Assembly (NCBI GenBank): GCA_016758905.1
Contig: JAEPQZ010000003.1
Span: 186,001 to 250,000, forward strand
DNA: 64,000 nucleotides
Direction: 5' to 3'
DNA from: Umbelopsis isabellina
Taxonomy: Eukaryota > Mucoromycota > Umbelopsidomycetes > Umbelopsidales > Umbelopsidaceae
The first letter of the stretch is position 1. Each line of letters starts with the position of its first letter. Made by a program: the position numbers and the translations under genes. The notes below the pieces were generated by a model. That model did no database searches. It saw only the letters and a list, made by a program, of their open reading frames with translations, and was not told the DNA's origin. Of this stretch, positions 15,401 to 26,938 are shown piece by piece.

Positions 15401-17462
15401 TGTGGCTCTTGCCTTTATTGAGTCATTTATTCCAGACACTACGGTGTCCGACATGCCAAAGCTGTCCAGGAAGCAGTTTTCAGGAAAAACCAACGTAGCC
15501 TCTGCCTCATCAACTACGTATTTAGTGGCAGCTTATAATGATGGATACCTGAGAGAATGGGACATAGAGGCTGGCGAGTGTGTCAATACCATAGTTCCTG
15601 ACAAGAAGATCTCTATCAGTCATTTATTGGTAGTCCCAAGCAAAATGAAAACTCGTCATGACCGCCACAAGATTTTTGTGGTCACGAAAGAAGGCATCGT
15701 CAAATGTTACGGCCGAAAGAGTGCAGATGCGGAGGATTTGAATCAAATTTCTCAATGGAAGAGTTTATATACCATCGAGGGGCACCGAAATCAGGCGATA
15801 TCAGCCATAGCCACGGAGTCTGCAGTGGATGGGACGGGCGTTGTTGTAACAGGAACTAAAAAGGGAGCTGTTCAAGCCTGGAATTTTTCTAATGGAGTCT
15901 TTTTATGCGGCTTAGCGGAGGGTCAAGTCCAAAAGCATCAAGCAAATCCCAACAAATTATCTGTAAGGATGCCTACTCGCGACGAGTCCTTGAACGCGCA
16001 TGGTCAATTCTCTTCTATGGATGATAGCGACGAGCGTAAGCAATGGAATGAGCAAGGTGACCATCATGGCGCTGTGAACCATATTACAATATCACGCCAT
16101 TGTCGGTCCGACAGAGTTAATACAAAGCACCACAAATTTGAACAGTGCCACAGAAGTGAATATTTGGTTGCATCAAGCTCCACTGATGGTATTGTCAATG
16201 TGTGGCGGTTGACATCAAACACTAACAGCGGATTCACCGATCGATGCGATCAATGTGGGTTCGGTAGAAATCACTTTACGTTTAAACACCATCAACCAAC
16301 CTCGCCAGGTTATAAGACGGATGAAAAGAACGATATTATGCTGCCAAAGCCCCAACTTCAACCAAATGGTACCCGACACGAATTTGACAATAATCAGGCC
16401 ACTTCGACTCCAGAAAACGGGGATGGTGACCCGTTTTTGCAACTCAGCTCAGAGTTCCTATCGCAAGATGTGCCGGATATAGAGCAGCTTGCTGCAAACA
16501 CTGAAGAATTTCAGGTCAAAAAGTCGTTTTTGGGTAGAGTTCATCAACAGGGTGGGTTTGGAGCTGTGTGGCTAAGAAACACTGTACTTGCTGGAGTCCG
16601 TCGTACAAATACACGGCAGAACAAGGGCTCGAAACTCGGATGGGAGTTATGGATGGCTCCCATACGTAAACATCAGCCAAATCGTCGTCAACGTCATAAG
16701 GATCCTTTAACGCAGGATCTTTTCCAGGACTCTGAGAGCAAATACAATATACCCATTCTTACCGTCAACCTTGACGATGATTCTGATTCTGCTGAGCAAA
16801 ATCAGGAGCCTCTAGGTCTGGTCACCAGCGTTTTGACTCGAGTTTTAACAAGCAACGCTATTCCAAATAAATCTCGCCATCGTCAAGCATCGGTTACAAA
16901 GGCACGTCGCATGAGTGCTGTTGCTACCGCGCGGTTGCAGCGAACTAGGCGAAAACAAAGAAACTCTTCGGTAATGTCACCAAAGCCGGACTTTGACATG
17001 GCATTGGAAGAGGAGTTATCAGCTAGAGAGTTGTTACCATTCAGCAATCTTACTTGTATTGATGCTCTGGACGGTGACGGTTTAGCTTTTGATTTTGGAA
17101 ACTTTATCAAAGTTATTTGGCTAGATGAGATGCACCAAGCCTATGCTGGAGTAAACGAAAAAGATCTGTTCTTGGAACATGGCTCGCGGGCATCTAATTC
17201 CTTGAGAACTCGTCGCGTAGCGGCCGATGAACCATCAACAACAGATCCGAGCGTAGAGTTATATAGTAACGATTATGACCCTCTTAATCGACGACGACGG
17301 TCTTCGTCATTTTCAGCTCTTCCTAGCCAGCGGTTATTGCCTTGCGGGGTACCGAATTATGGCCAATGCCGGCCTGGTTCATGTGGACCCAGTTGTAAAC
17401 CTGAACAACCTCTTGTACAGCAATATTCATCTCATTTGGTTGGTTCTAAAAAATTCAATTGA
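12434..17462 (+). CDS. SCAP: SREBP cleavage-activating protein (SCAP), sterol sensor
   Basis: SCAP escorts SREBP from ER to Golgi when sterols (or oxygen) fall. Exons: 12434-13243, 13337-13667, 13741-13934, 14005-14196 and 14265-17462; phases close to 1574 aa, longer than human SCAP (about 1279). Residues 29-49 are the first membrane helix, followed by a large luminal loop. Exons 2-3 encode the sterol-sensing domain: LVKSKYGLALAA, a polytopic stretch, then QLTFFVSVLSVDIRR. The exon 3/4 junction creates VELTDL, matching the human MELADL COPII-sorting hexapeptide at the same place. After a second luminal loop and a helix near residue 620 comes a C-terminal WD40 region from about residue 725 (for example LVTAGREGELVLWD and VACGHENGAIRIWN), the SREBP-binding side, with long basic and Ser-rich insertions. 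ATG 12434 is chosen; the frame extends a few codons upstream only through TTG. Confidence 0.93.
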
Positions 17463-20400
17463 ACATAGTTTATGTTCCAATAATCTGTATTAATCTGTAT
17501 AGTTCTGTTCATTATCACTCGGAAGCATACATTGTGCTGCCATGTAAAGTTGACATCAACATACTTTTTTGCTATCAAAATTTGTTTTTTCCATCTTGTT
17601 TTAGGTATCTATTTTGTTCCATTTCTGCTTGATCTTTTTCGTACAATAAACATTGCCATGCTGATTCTTACCAACTGTTGCTTCACACCTGCTTCTGTAT
17701 AAACGGGTTTTACCGTTGCATGACAACTTCTATGCCTGATCCCCCTCTTTTTTATCTTTAAAAAAAACCCCCCAAAACCAAAACGTTCTTATCACATATG
17801 TTCCTCGCAAGTTTGCAAAATATACAAAAGATCTTGTACTCCGTTTGACAATGGTGCACTGCACGTAGCCTGAATTTATCATGATCGTTATTATAGGACA
17901 CAAAGGCATACGAACAGATGTTATGGAATTGTGATACGGAACGACATTTCCGATAAAGCTGGCGTTACACTAATATATGTTGTTGTTCAACAGGATATCG
18001 CATGTTTTGCTTTATTTTCTGTTTCTTACTCTTGTTTCCCTCACACGCGCATCCGAGCTCTTCACTGGCATTACTGGTTCAATAACAGGCTGTCTAGAAA
18101 CGACGCTTTACCGTCAAATAACAGCCCTGTAGTACAACCAAGTAACGACCATATATATTCGAGAAACGTCCATATACGGACAAGAGAAGAAAGGGCTTGC
18201 ACAATATGAGGATGGCGTCCGCATCATAACCGGTGTAGACAGCAATTCGAAAAAGCCTGTCATAGCAGAATTGTTGGTAAAGTCTTTTCAAACTTTAGCT
18301 GTGACATACTCGATCAGCAGCTTAATCCAGGTGCTTGGGAATCTCATTGTGATACCAAATGGCGGTGTATATACTCAATTGACATATTTTGGAACTTTAC
18401 ATTATGATTTACTTTGCAACTTTAATTACACCGCCTCAAAACTAGAGTAGATTCGAATCATCACTTGTTTATATTTACTGGTCTGGCAACGAGGACGGAG
18501 GCTGCCGTTTGTTCGGCATACCTGAACCTCAGGCTATGGCAAAATTACAAATTGGACATCCTTCCTGGCGATAGATATTTGGACTAGTCGGGGTGGTCTG
18601 ACTGCCAGTAACCATTCGTGTCTTTTCAGCGCTCGTGGTATAGTAAGCTGGACTGCTATCCTCAATGCCTCAATTTCATTTTTTGTGAGACTAGGCTGGG
18701 TCAAGACACATACGCAGCTACTAGCGTGTTATGAATAATGGTTGACAAGAATTGATGTCTTGGAAGCTTCAGCAGAATCAAAGGCTTTACGGCAGTTCGT
18801 ATATAAACAGTCGCAAATCAGCATATAACCTTGCAGTGTTTTAAAGGCACATGACATATATCCAAAGATGCCCTCTACAGGCTATGCCTTATGCTGTTCT
18901 TAATGAGCAGTATCTATGCTCTTAGTTGGACTATGCTAAAATAAACCATAGAGGTCCATGCTCTCTCTACTAGTACTGGCTTTAGAAATCTCAAAGATAT
19001 ATGAAGAATATGTTTGATCTCTGGAGATGATCACCATTTTCAACCTAGCATAACACCAGCGACAATTTGGTATCCTATGTAATCAACCGGCCGCGTTACC
19101 ATTGATGTTGACTTGAAGTCATCTTCTTTATGTTGTGCTATTGCTGTAATTTCTGTTAATTCCAAAACTGACAGGTAGTTGCCAAGTATGACGAGATCAT
19201 CGAACTATTTATAGCATGATTTTAGAGCTTTGCACAAGGCCTGCCAAACGTCAAGTCAATACCATATGCGGTATTAGGCGCGTAAAATATTAACAACTAA
19301 ACAATTTCCGCTTGAGCAATCGTCAGTCTATCAAACATCTACAGGCACAGAATATCAATTTCTGATTGAGATCAAATTTGCTCCTGAGTGATTTCTAATG
19401 CTGTGCTATCTGTGCTAACAAATTGCCAGTTCTACTGTCGCTGGATTACCACAATTGACGATGTGCATGGCTCAAAGTATTGTTATTGTTTCTGATCAAA
19501 AATAGCTGAATGCCTTGTTTGAATGGTTCTAGTGCCATCGAACTTCATGAAAATTGACGATAATCGAGCTGCATGATATCATTGATGTATGGCAGATCAT
19601 CTGGTAATCTAAGTAAAATGTATGCTAGTCACAAAGCGTTTGTGGCAAATAATATATATCTAGTAATATGTATGGCTATCGGTTGCTTCAGCAACACGAT
19701 TGTACGCATAAACCGTCCTAAGAAACAAATGAATGATGAGCATCCCGTATATTCCTTTGTTTACTTGCAAAAGTTGGAGGAGAAATATGAAGTATTCTAA
19801 TATCGGTGATTTCGGTCTTGTTGTACACATGCAACTTTATGCCTACACCCTTGACCCCCTTGTGGACTTCGTATAAACTGATTTTTGAAAGCTACGCGAT
19901 TCTATGACAATGATGTCCGATGTTCATGTATATCTATTACACTGGTTAAATAATTCAACGAGATGCATTGTTGCGTGCACTTATCCCGAACACGATCTTT
20001 TCCATATAATAATAAGGTGCTGTTAAATGTTAGACTCCTAAAGGTATGGTGCGTTTTGGGAGGATAATACTAGTTTATCAGGAAAGGGGGAAGCAGGATA
20101 AGTCACTCGAAAAAGGCTTTGTGGCTACTTCTGCCAAGCAAACAAGCAAACTTTGCAATGAAGGAGCGCTCTTATAGCGACCGGTGTACCTGACGATGGC
20201 ATCCCGTTTACAACACTGCCATAATGGCTCTTTGGGTTGTAAGAGCAGATAAAGCAATACAAAAATGAAGCAATATTCATATGCATCTGAATACATGCTC
20301 TAGGAGTCAGGACCGATAAGTTTTGCATATACCACACGATCTAGCATTAATGAGCGATGGATTCAACAATTGAAACAGTGATGAGATCGGGTACACCAGC

Positions 20401-20804
20401 CGGGAATTACTATTCCGGCTTTTCTGCGCCTCTGTTCATGTCTTGGCGAAAATGGATGCTGAGATGATTTTTTTTATCCCGCGCAAATTACACGCTAATG
20501 CAGGAACTACATGATTATGGATTTGCTATGATGGTGCAAAACTTGCCCTTGTCAGGCCTTAGTCATTAGCAAATATAGGGGCAAAATTCAAGAAAACCTA
20601 TTTTATATGACGAAAGTGTGCTGGGAGGAGCGCCAAATGAAAATATTTAGAGTGGACACCGCCAATAGTCTGTTTAAATTTAGCTCATCAAAGCATTTAA
20701 AACCAAATATTTTCAGTCACTTTCTTTCCCCTTTCCAGCGATTTTTTGGTTGTTGTATATTGCTTTTGTCCCCATCACATCCCCTTGTACAATAGTAGTC
20801 GACA
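17463..20804. other. 3.3-kb gene-poor spacer
   Basis: Holds the SCAP 3' end (AATAAA near 17645, A-rich tract near 17760), then AT-rich DNA without a convincing gene. All open frames here are short and have no coding bias. One stretch (about 19,040-19,205, minus) weakly resembles reverse transcriptase and is listed separately. The promoter of the 20805 gene should lie at the right end. Confidence 0.5.
19043..19204 (-). mobile_element. Possible Ty1/copia-type retroelement fossil (reverse-transcriptase fragment)
   Basis: About 54 codons on the minus strand resemble the palm region of copia-type reverse transcriptases: an FDDLVILGN segment in the place of the YVDD box, then a spaced block ending with YIGYQIVAG, as in the FLGIEI region. 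It is short, isolated and clearly broken, without recognisable terminal repeats nearby, so it would be old. The resemblance is weak and could be chance. Confidence 0.25.
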
Positions 20805-22025
20805 ATGTCTTACAGAGATGATTATATGCAATATCGTTCTTCAACGGACCGCGCTAGACCGGGTCCACCTGAACCACCAACACACTCACCAGCACTGTCT
20901 TACCGACCAAGACCTCAGAACTCTGGTCAGTACTTGGACGAAAGACCACCCTCCGGTAACTACGACCGACCTTATACACCTGCTACCATGGCTTCCTATG
21001 CACCATTAAACGAACCTAGTCCTCCATACCATAACTCAGCATCACCACCAGGTAAGAGAATAACGGCTCAATTTTACGTCATTTCTCTCAATATGAAAAT
21101 TGACCGGTTTTGCATTGATAGAAACCTATGTAGCAGACCCAGCGGCGTACCAAGAAAAACCTCAACGTAAGCCTCCTCTGACGGAGAGGAACAAGTGCTG
21201 TCGGTGTCTCTGCTGCGCCTGTTGTCTTCCTGTTTGGGCAAGGTGGATCTTGTGGATCATTATCATCGGTATTATTATCGTTGTTGTCGTTTTTGCCATC
21301 ATTTTCAGTCAGTTTAAGGTGCCTACCTTTGAGTTCAACGGCGTTACAAGCAGCCCGTCAGGATTATCACAGTTTACGGTAAACGGTACAAGTTGGAATA
21401 TCAATGGCGGGTTGAAGATCGGAATCGACAACCCCAATATCGAGAGCGCCACCTTATCTGACATGAATGCAACGGTACGTACACAGTGATGCACAACGTG
21501 GAATATCTAGAAAAGAATGACACTGATTGCTGTTTTAGGCATATTACCCAACCAGTCCAACAACGCCGGTCGGAGGTGGTTTCCTTGCCGAACAAGGCGT
21601 TGCAAAGAATGCCATCACAAACTTCACATTTCCATTTACTATCAATTACGACCCAACCACGGATAAGGATCAGGCTATTTTAACGGACATCGCAACCAAA
21701 TGCGGTCTTCTAGGTGGCCAGAAGCAGCAGCTAACTGTTAATTATAAGATTACTCTAGCAGTGAAAGTGTTGTTTGTTACAGTACATCCCAGTATTAGCA
21801 ACAGTGCAAGCTTTGATTGTCCTATTACGGTAAAGTTTTTTTTTTTTTTTTTTCATTCTGTGTTCGGTTGTCTGTAGTGAATGGTCAACTCATGTCTCAC
21901 TGTTTTCCAAATAGAATGGTGAGCTTCCGGAACTACCCTCCGGAGTATTAGGCAGCCTTTTGCCATCAAGCAGCAGCACCGATAGCTCTGATGACAGCGG
22001 CGATTCAAGTGATTCTAGCAATTAG
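20805..22025 (+). CDS. LEA2-domain single-pass membrane protein
   Basis: Four exons (20805-21051, 21122-21474, 21539-21829, 21915-22025), 333 aa. Residues 1-110 are a Pro/Tyr/Ser-rich cytosolic-looking region. Then comes a Cys cluster (KCCRCLCCACCL, seven Cys) directly before a single membrane helix (WILWIIIIGIIIVVVVFAII). The following region, with FTVNGTSWNINGGLKIGIDNPN, has the look of a LEA type-2 (NDR1/HIN1-like) beta-sandwich, continuing over exon 3 with NFTFPFTINYDP. A Ser/Asp-rich tail closes the protein. The topology suggests a type II protein with the LEA2 domain on the outer or luminal side; the Cys cluster is a likely palmitoylation site. Role unknown; related fungal proteins are annotated only by domain. 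Confidence 0.8.
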
Positions 22026-22308
22026 AGAGACTTTTCTTATAATCTCTTCCAGTTTTGTATATATTACTATTCAAGTAGCCTTTTTTTTTTGAGAATAACC
22101 CTGTTTAAATCACACCAATTTTTGTATATTCACAAAGATGTATTGTTTTTTTTGGAGTAAACGATTTTCCACTATGCAGCTGGTGTTAATATGTGCGATC
22201 TCAGTCAATGCAAAGTCTATGACGAGCGACGAGCGATTTTTCACGTCCAGGGACAGTAAAAGCATAGCTCACCATAGACGCTCGTACGTGTGGGAGCTCA
22301 CAGTCACA

Positions 22309-22331
22309 ATCACGTGATCTTGACTGAGTCA
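22309..22331 (+). promoter_or_regulatory. E-box palindrome plus Gcn4/Cpc1-type site upstream of threonine synthase
   Basis: ATCACGTGAT (22309-22318) is a 10-bp palindrome with a CACGTG core. TGAGTCA (22325-22331) matches the Gcn4/CPC1 consensus TGASTCA. They lie 72-94 bp before the threonine synthase ATG, a sensible place for general amino-acid control. The match is seen in sequence; the binding is inference. Confidence 0.5.
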
Positions 22332-22402
22332 CTTTTGATTATCTGATTAGGACTTTGGAATTTTGACAAGTGGAAAGGTCCACTGCTTATTTTCTTTTAA
22401 CC

Positions 22403-24153
22403 ATGCAATACAGATCAACTAGAGGTCAAGCTAAGAACTATTCTTTTGAGGAGGCCGTAATGGCTGGTCTCTCTCCGGATGGTGGCTTGTTCATTCCCCA
22501 CACCATCCCTACCCTTCCTGCCAACTGGAAGTCTGAGTGGGCTAACAAGTCATTCCAAGAGCTTGCCTTGGATATCTTGAGTTTATATATTGACGAGTCC
22601 GAGATTCCAACAGCTGATCTCAAGGTTCTCATTGATAAGTCCTACTCCACCTTCCGATCCGAGCAAGTCACTCCATTGTTCAAGATTCGTGACGGATTCT
22701 ACATCTTGGAACTCTTCCATGGTCCCACCTTTGCTTTCAAGGACGTCGCCTTGCAGTTCGTCGGTAACTTGTTTGAGTACTTTTTGGAACGTAGAAACAA
22801 GAAGGAGACCTCTGGAAAGGTTCACAGATTGACTGTTGTTGGTGCTACCTCTGGTGATACTGGAAGGTAAAACAAAGATGCTGATCTAGATATAGTGTAT
22901 ATCATTCTGCACAGGTAAACTAATCTTAAAATGTTGATGACAGTGCCGCCATTTATGGTCTCCGTAATAAGAAGAACGTTTCTGTGTTCATCTTGCATCC
23001 ACGTGGTCGTGTCAGTCCTATCCAGGAAGCTCAAATGACCACTGTGTTGGATCCCAATGTTCACAACTTGGCTGTCGAAGGCACTTTTGATGACTGCCAG
23101 GTATGATTGACTCTCGACATTATAAGATCGATCCTTCGCTGTATTAATATTCTCTAATAGGATATTGTCAAAACTCTGTTTGGCAACAAGGAGTTCAATG
23201 ACCGTCACCATCTTGGTGCCGTCAATTCCATTAACTGGGCTCGTATTCTCGCTCAAACCACATATTACATCTACTCATACTTTGCCCTTCTCAAATCTCT
23301 CAACATTGATCCAGCATCACCACAAGCTGATGAAATCAATGTCCATTACTCTGTGCCCACTGGCAACTTTGGTGACGTCCTTGCTGGCTATTTCGCCCAC
23401 CGTATGGGACTTCCCAGCGCTAAGCTCATTGTTGCCACCAACTCCAACGATATCTTGAATCGATTTTTCCAAACCTCCGCATATGAAAAGCAAACTGGAC
23501 CCGATGGTTCAGTAAAGGCCACACTTTCACCAGCTATGGACATTTTGGTCTCTTCCAACTTTGAGCGTTTGTTGTGGTATTTGGCTCGTGAGGCTGAGAA
23601 AGATGATGGTGCAACCATGGTTGGTCCTGAGACTGAACTTGATGAGAAGTTGGCTGATCATGCTGGTCAGTGCGTTGCTGGTTGGATGAAGGCTTTGAAG
23701 GAATCTGGCAGTTTCACCATTGACAAGGAAGTGGTGAAGAAAGCACGTCTCATTTTTGACTCTGCAAGAGTGAGCGACGAGGATACCCTGAACACCATCA
23801 CTGCCTATCATCAACCACAAAACAACCAAACTCCTTACATTCTTGATCCCCACACTGCTGTTGGTGTTAAGGCTGCCGACGAAGTAATCAAGCGACATCA
23901 CCTTGCTGTCTACCCCAATGGCAAGGATATCGTTCTCTCATTGGCCACCGCTCACCCTGCCAAGTTTTCAGAGGCTGTTGCTAAGGCACTCCAGGCATCA
24001 CCCGGTTTTGATTTTGAAAAGGACGTTCTCCCTACCGAGTTCCATGGCTTGCTTAATAAGGAAAAGAGAATTGTTACTGTCGAGCGAGCAGATCCCGAGT
24101 TGGTCATGGCTGCTATCGAGAAGGAGCTCAAGGGTGAAGGCATCCAATTTTAA
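22403..24153 (+). CDS. THR4: Threonine synthase
   Basis: PLP-dependent conversion of O-phosphohomoserine to threonine, the last step of the aspartate-threonine branch. Three exons (22403-22866, 22944-23100, 23161-24153), 537 aa, close to yeast Thr4 (514). The N-terminus MQYRSTRG and EAVMAGLSPDGGLF are characteristic; HGPTFAFKD near residues 106-114 contains the PLP-binding lysine, followed by VGATSGDTG(R)SAA across the first intron, and HYSVPTGNFGD in exon 3. The frame is open upstream of 22403 but only from non-ATG codons, so ATG 22403 is used. A TGAGTCA box and an E-box lie just upstream. Confidence 0.97.
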
Positions 24154-26938
24154 GCATTTCAACTTAGAGCATGTTCGTTTATACTAGATTTCGCGCACTG
24201 ATAGTTCACTCCAAATGCATACATACAAATTCGTTATAGTTCAATATAAAAGTCCCATTAGTTTACATCATGGTTGTATGATTGATGTCCCATGCCGCAA
24301 GAACACGATATTACTAAACATAGATCTCATTCTACCTAAAAGTTGGGCGATGGACTACTAATGCATTTAGAAATACGCAATATTGGCGGCATCAAAGAGA
24401 TAGTAAACATCAGTGCACAAAACTTCCCAAATATGGAAACTCAAGTTTCCTGACTTATGGACCCTTCGAGAAAGCCACTTTTGATAAATCCAGACACATA
24501 ATATGATAGGTGAGGAGGTTCCAAGTTTGAAAGCATAACTATGAGTCTTTTACGGCCACCCTACATGTACGAGCGACAAAGTCAAGCATTTGGTCGTAAC
24601 ATTTGGTCTTGTAATTGTTAGTCAGATTGTTTACGATTCAACACCAAACTGTATTGTCAGTAGTTTGGACAGAAGGTATGTATAATCCATTGCCCTAGCA
24701 TTTACGATGAGTTTGCTGACATATTTGGCTCTCTCTCTGCAACCATCTTCCTGAAAGCAACAGCTGATATAGATAACGTGCACAATTGAGTTGATCTGTT
24801 TCATCAGCTGTGCGTGTCATTGGCATGGTAATCTAATTTTTGAATTGCTGATAAGACCTTCTTAACATTTTCAAGCGCTTATTGAAAGTGAAATTTTCCG
24901 TGCTTGTACGAGGGAGAAAAAGCAGCCAGTCGTTGTATGGACAACAGGATGCAGCCTTTCGGTTTCTGACGGGTAAATATGTGAGCGAGCCAAACGTGGA
25001 TGGTGGTGGCCCCTGCCATGTTATGAGTAGATAACACAAGGCTACACAAAACCGAGACGGATATCGCAATGCGCCTGATAGAAAACACGGCTTATCCTGT
25101 TGGGGTGGTGCCGCGCGCGCGCCCGCCCAATGTAATGGAATCCGATAAGATTATCAAAGCTAGCTTTCGATAGACAATTGTTAAATACGCTAATGGCAAA
25201 GAACTGAAACTTGTGGTAAGGCTTCAGTGTTCCCACACACTGTTTTTCTGGCCAGCCTGTAGTGTCATTGCATCCATGTGACATGAGTGACAATTTACGG
25301 ACGAAAGAACCCTGCATGGGAGTTGGACCAAGGCAATGGCGGATTGGTACCCGACAAGTATATTTAATTTTAAAGTTTCTCTTGGAGGAAAAATCAGGGT
25401 CCATTGGAAACATCGGATGGTCACTACAGGGGCTTCTTTGGTCACTTGTACGCTGTTGCTTATGATAGCAGAGGGGGACCCTGATACGCCACCTTACCTT
25501 TCAAGACAATTTGGTGAAACGCCCAATTTATTTCACCTCAATAAGCAATGGGAAATGTGCGCTAGACCCTGAAAGACCTTGGGAAAAGGAAATTCCCACC
25601 GGCGCATTCCTGATACACTACCAACCCTGTTGCTCGCTTTCCAAACGGCGGTTCAATCAACTTTCCACAGCGGACCATGCGGCTATTGAACAAAGGCATT
25701 GTAATGATTTGCAACTTCTCCACATGTTTCAGATGGCTTTGAATCAGGTTATGAATGAGAAGATACCTCGCTCGACGTATTCGATGTGAGCCAGTACGCC
25801 CAATGCCATAAACTCTAAAATAGGATTACATTGCAAAAAAATGGGCTCAGTTATGTTGAGAGATAAATTTAGTCATTGCTTTTTCTCCCTAGCTGATGCA
25901 GTGTTTGTACTTGGGTAGGACCAAATAATTTACAGGGTCCTTCTATGATTAGATGATGACCTATGGTATTGAGAACAAGGGCTAATTAAGCCTCATTGTG
26001 TTCGAAATTTCTTCAAACTGGCACCGGATATGGCCATTATAGTTTGGTGGGACGATAAGCTACCCATTGGGCGGAGTTTGTTTCTCCATCCTACTGCCAT
26101 TTGAGGAAGCAGAAATGCTGTGCACCAACCGCGGTCAATCGGAGCCCCTTCCTGAGTCTAAACCTATTTATTTCTCAATTGCCTATCCTATCGTCGATGC
26201 GAGAAAAAATGCAGAGGCGATTGAAAAAGACAGACCTGGGGAAAACATCAATGTACCTTTACCTCGGGTTTCGAAAAATGCTCCATTGAAACAGCCTGAT
26301 GTTTGTAATAATGCAACCAAAGAGGCAGGTGAAATATTGTAAATTATATTGATACCAAAATGTGGGTCTCCGCAAGGAAGGACCCTTTCAATTTTCTGCA
26401 CTTTTGTTTAGATGCCGGGTGGCGTATTTCTTTTATTTGGGAATCCATGTTTCTTTGAAAGGTGTGGGCGGAGATTCCACCATCCACGAGACTCCCCTTT
26501 TTTTGATAGATAGTGTAGCGGGCTGATTGGTGCAAAGTGGGGACAAACATGCACATAGTCAGCTGAAAAGTAGAGCTATTACTTTATTTTTTGCATAGTT
26601 TTGTCTCAATAATGCTATGGTGCAAAATAGTGAAATTATAGATGATGCTTCAGTTTTACATCAGCCATTATTTCACTATTTTGCAAAGTTCTACATTGAA
26701 AATTTTTTTTTTCCCTGCGCGCTCATCCAGGAAGAAAGAGAAATGTTCTCCGCTTGTACCACATTTAAATCGCACGACCACCCAATTCTAGTCCTCTTGC
26801 TGGTTGGTACACCCCCCAAATTGCCCATAATAAATTTTATCCCAGCCAAGAAGAGAAAATTATATAAAATACCCCCTTGGGCGCCATAGTGTTCCCATCG
26901 TTTTCTCTCATTCCTTCTTCTTCTAAAACCCTTTAACA
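24154..26938. other. 2.8-kb spacer upstream of UNC-93-like copy 1
   Basis: No supportable gene. A GC-alternating run sits near 25110. Features shared with the spacer before copy 2: TAATTAAGCCTC at 25983-25994 and GGAAGGACCCTTT at 26376-26388. A canonical TATATAAA at 26861-26868 lies 71-78 bp before the ATG of copy 1. The length suggests a large regulatory region. Confidence 0.5.
26861..26868 (+). promoter_or_regulatory. TATA box of UNC-93-like copy 1
   Basis: TATATAAA, 78 bp before the ATG and followed by a pyrimidine-rich leader, typical of strongly expressed fungal genes. Confidence 0.65.

Noticed and set aside
25042-25413. 123-codon minus-strand frame in the spacer before UNC-93-like copy 1
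   Set aside because: No domain, no codon bias, no start context; overlaps other chance frames.
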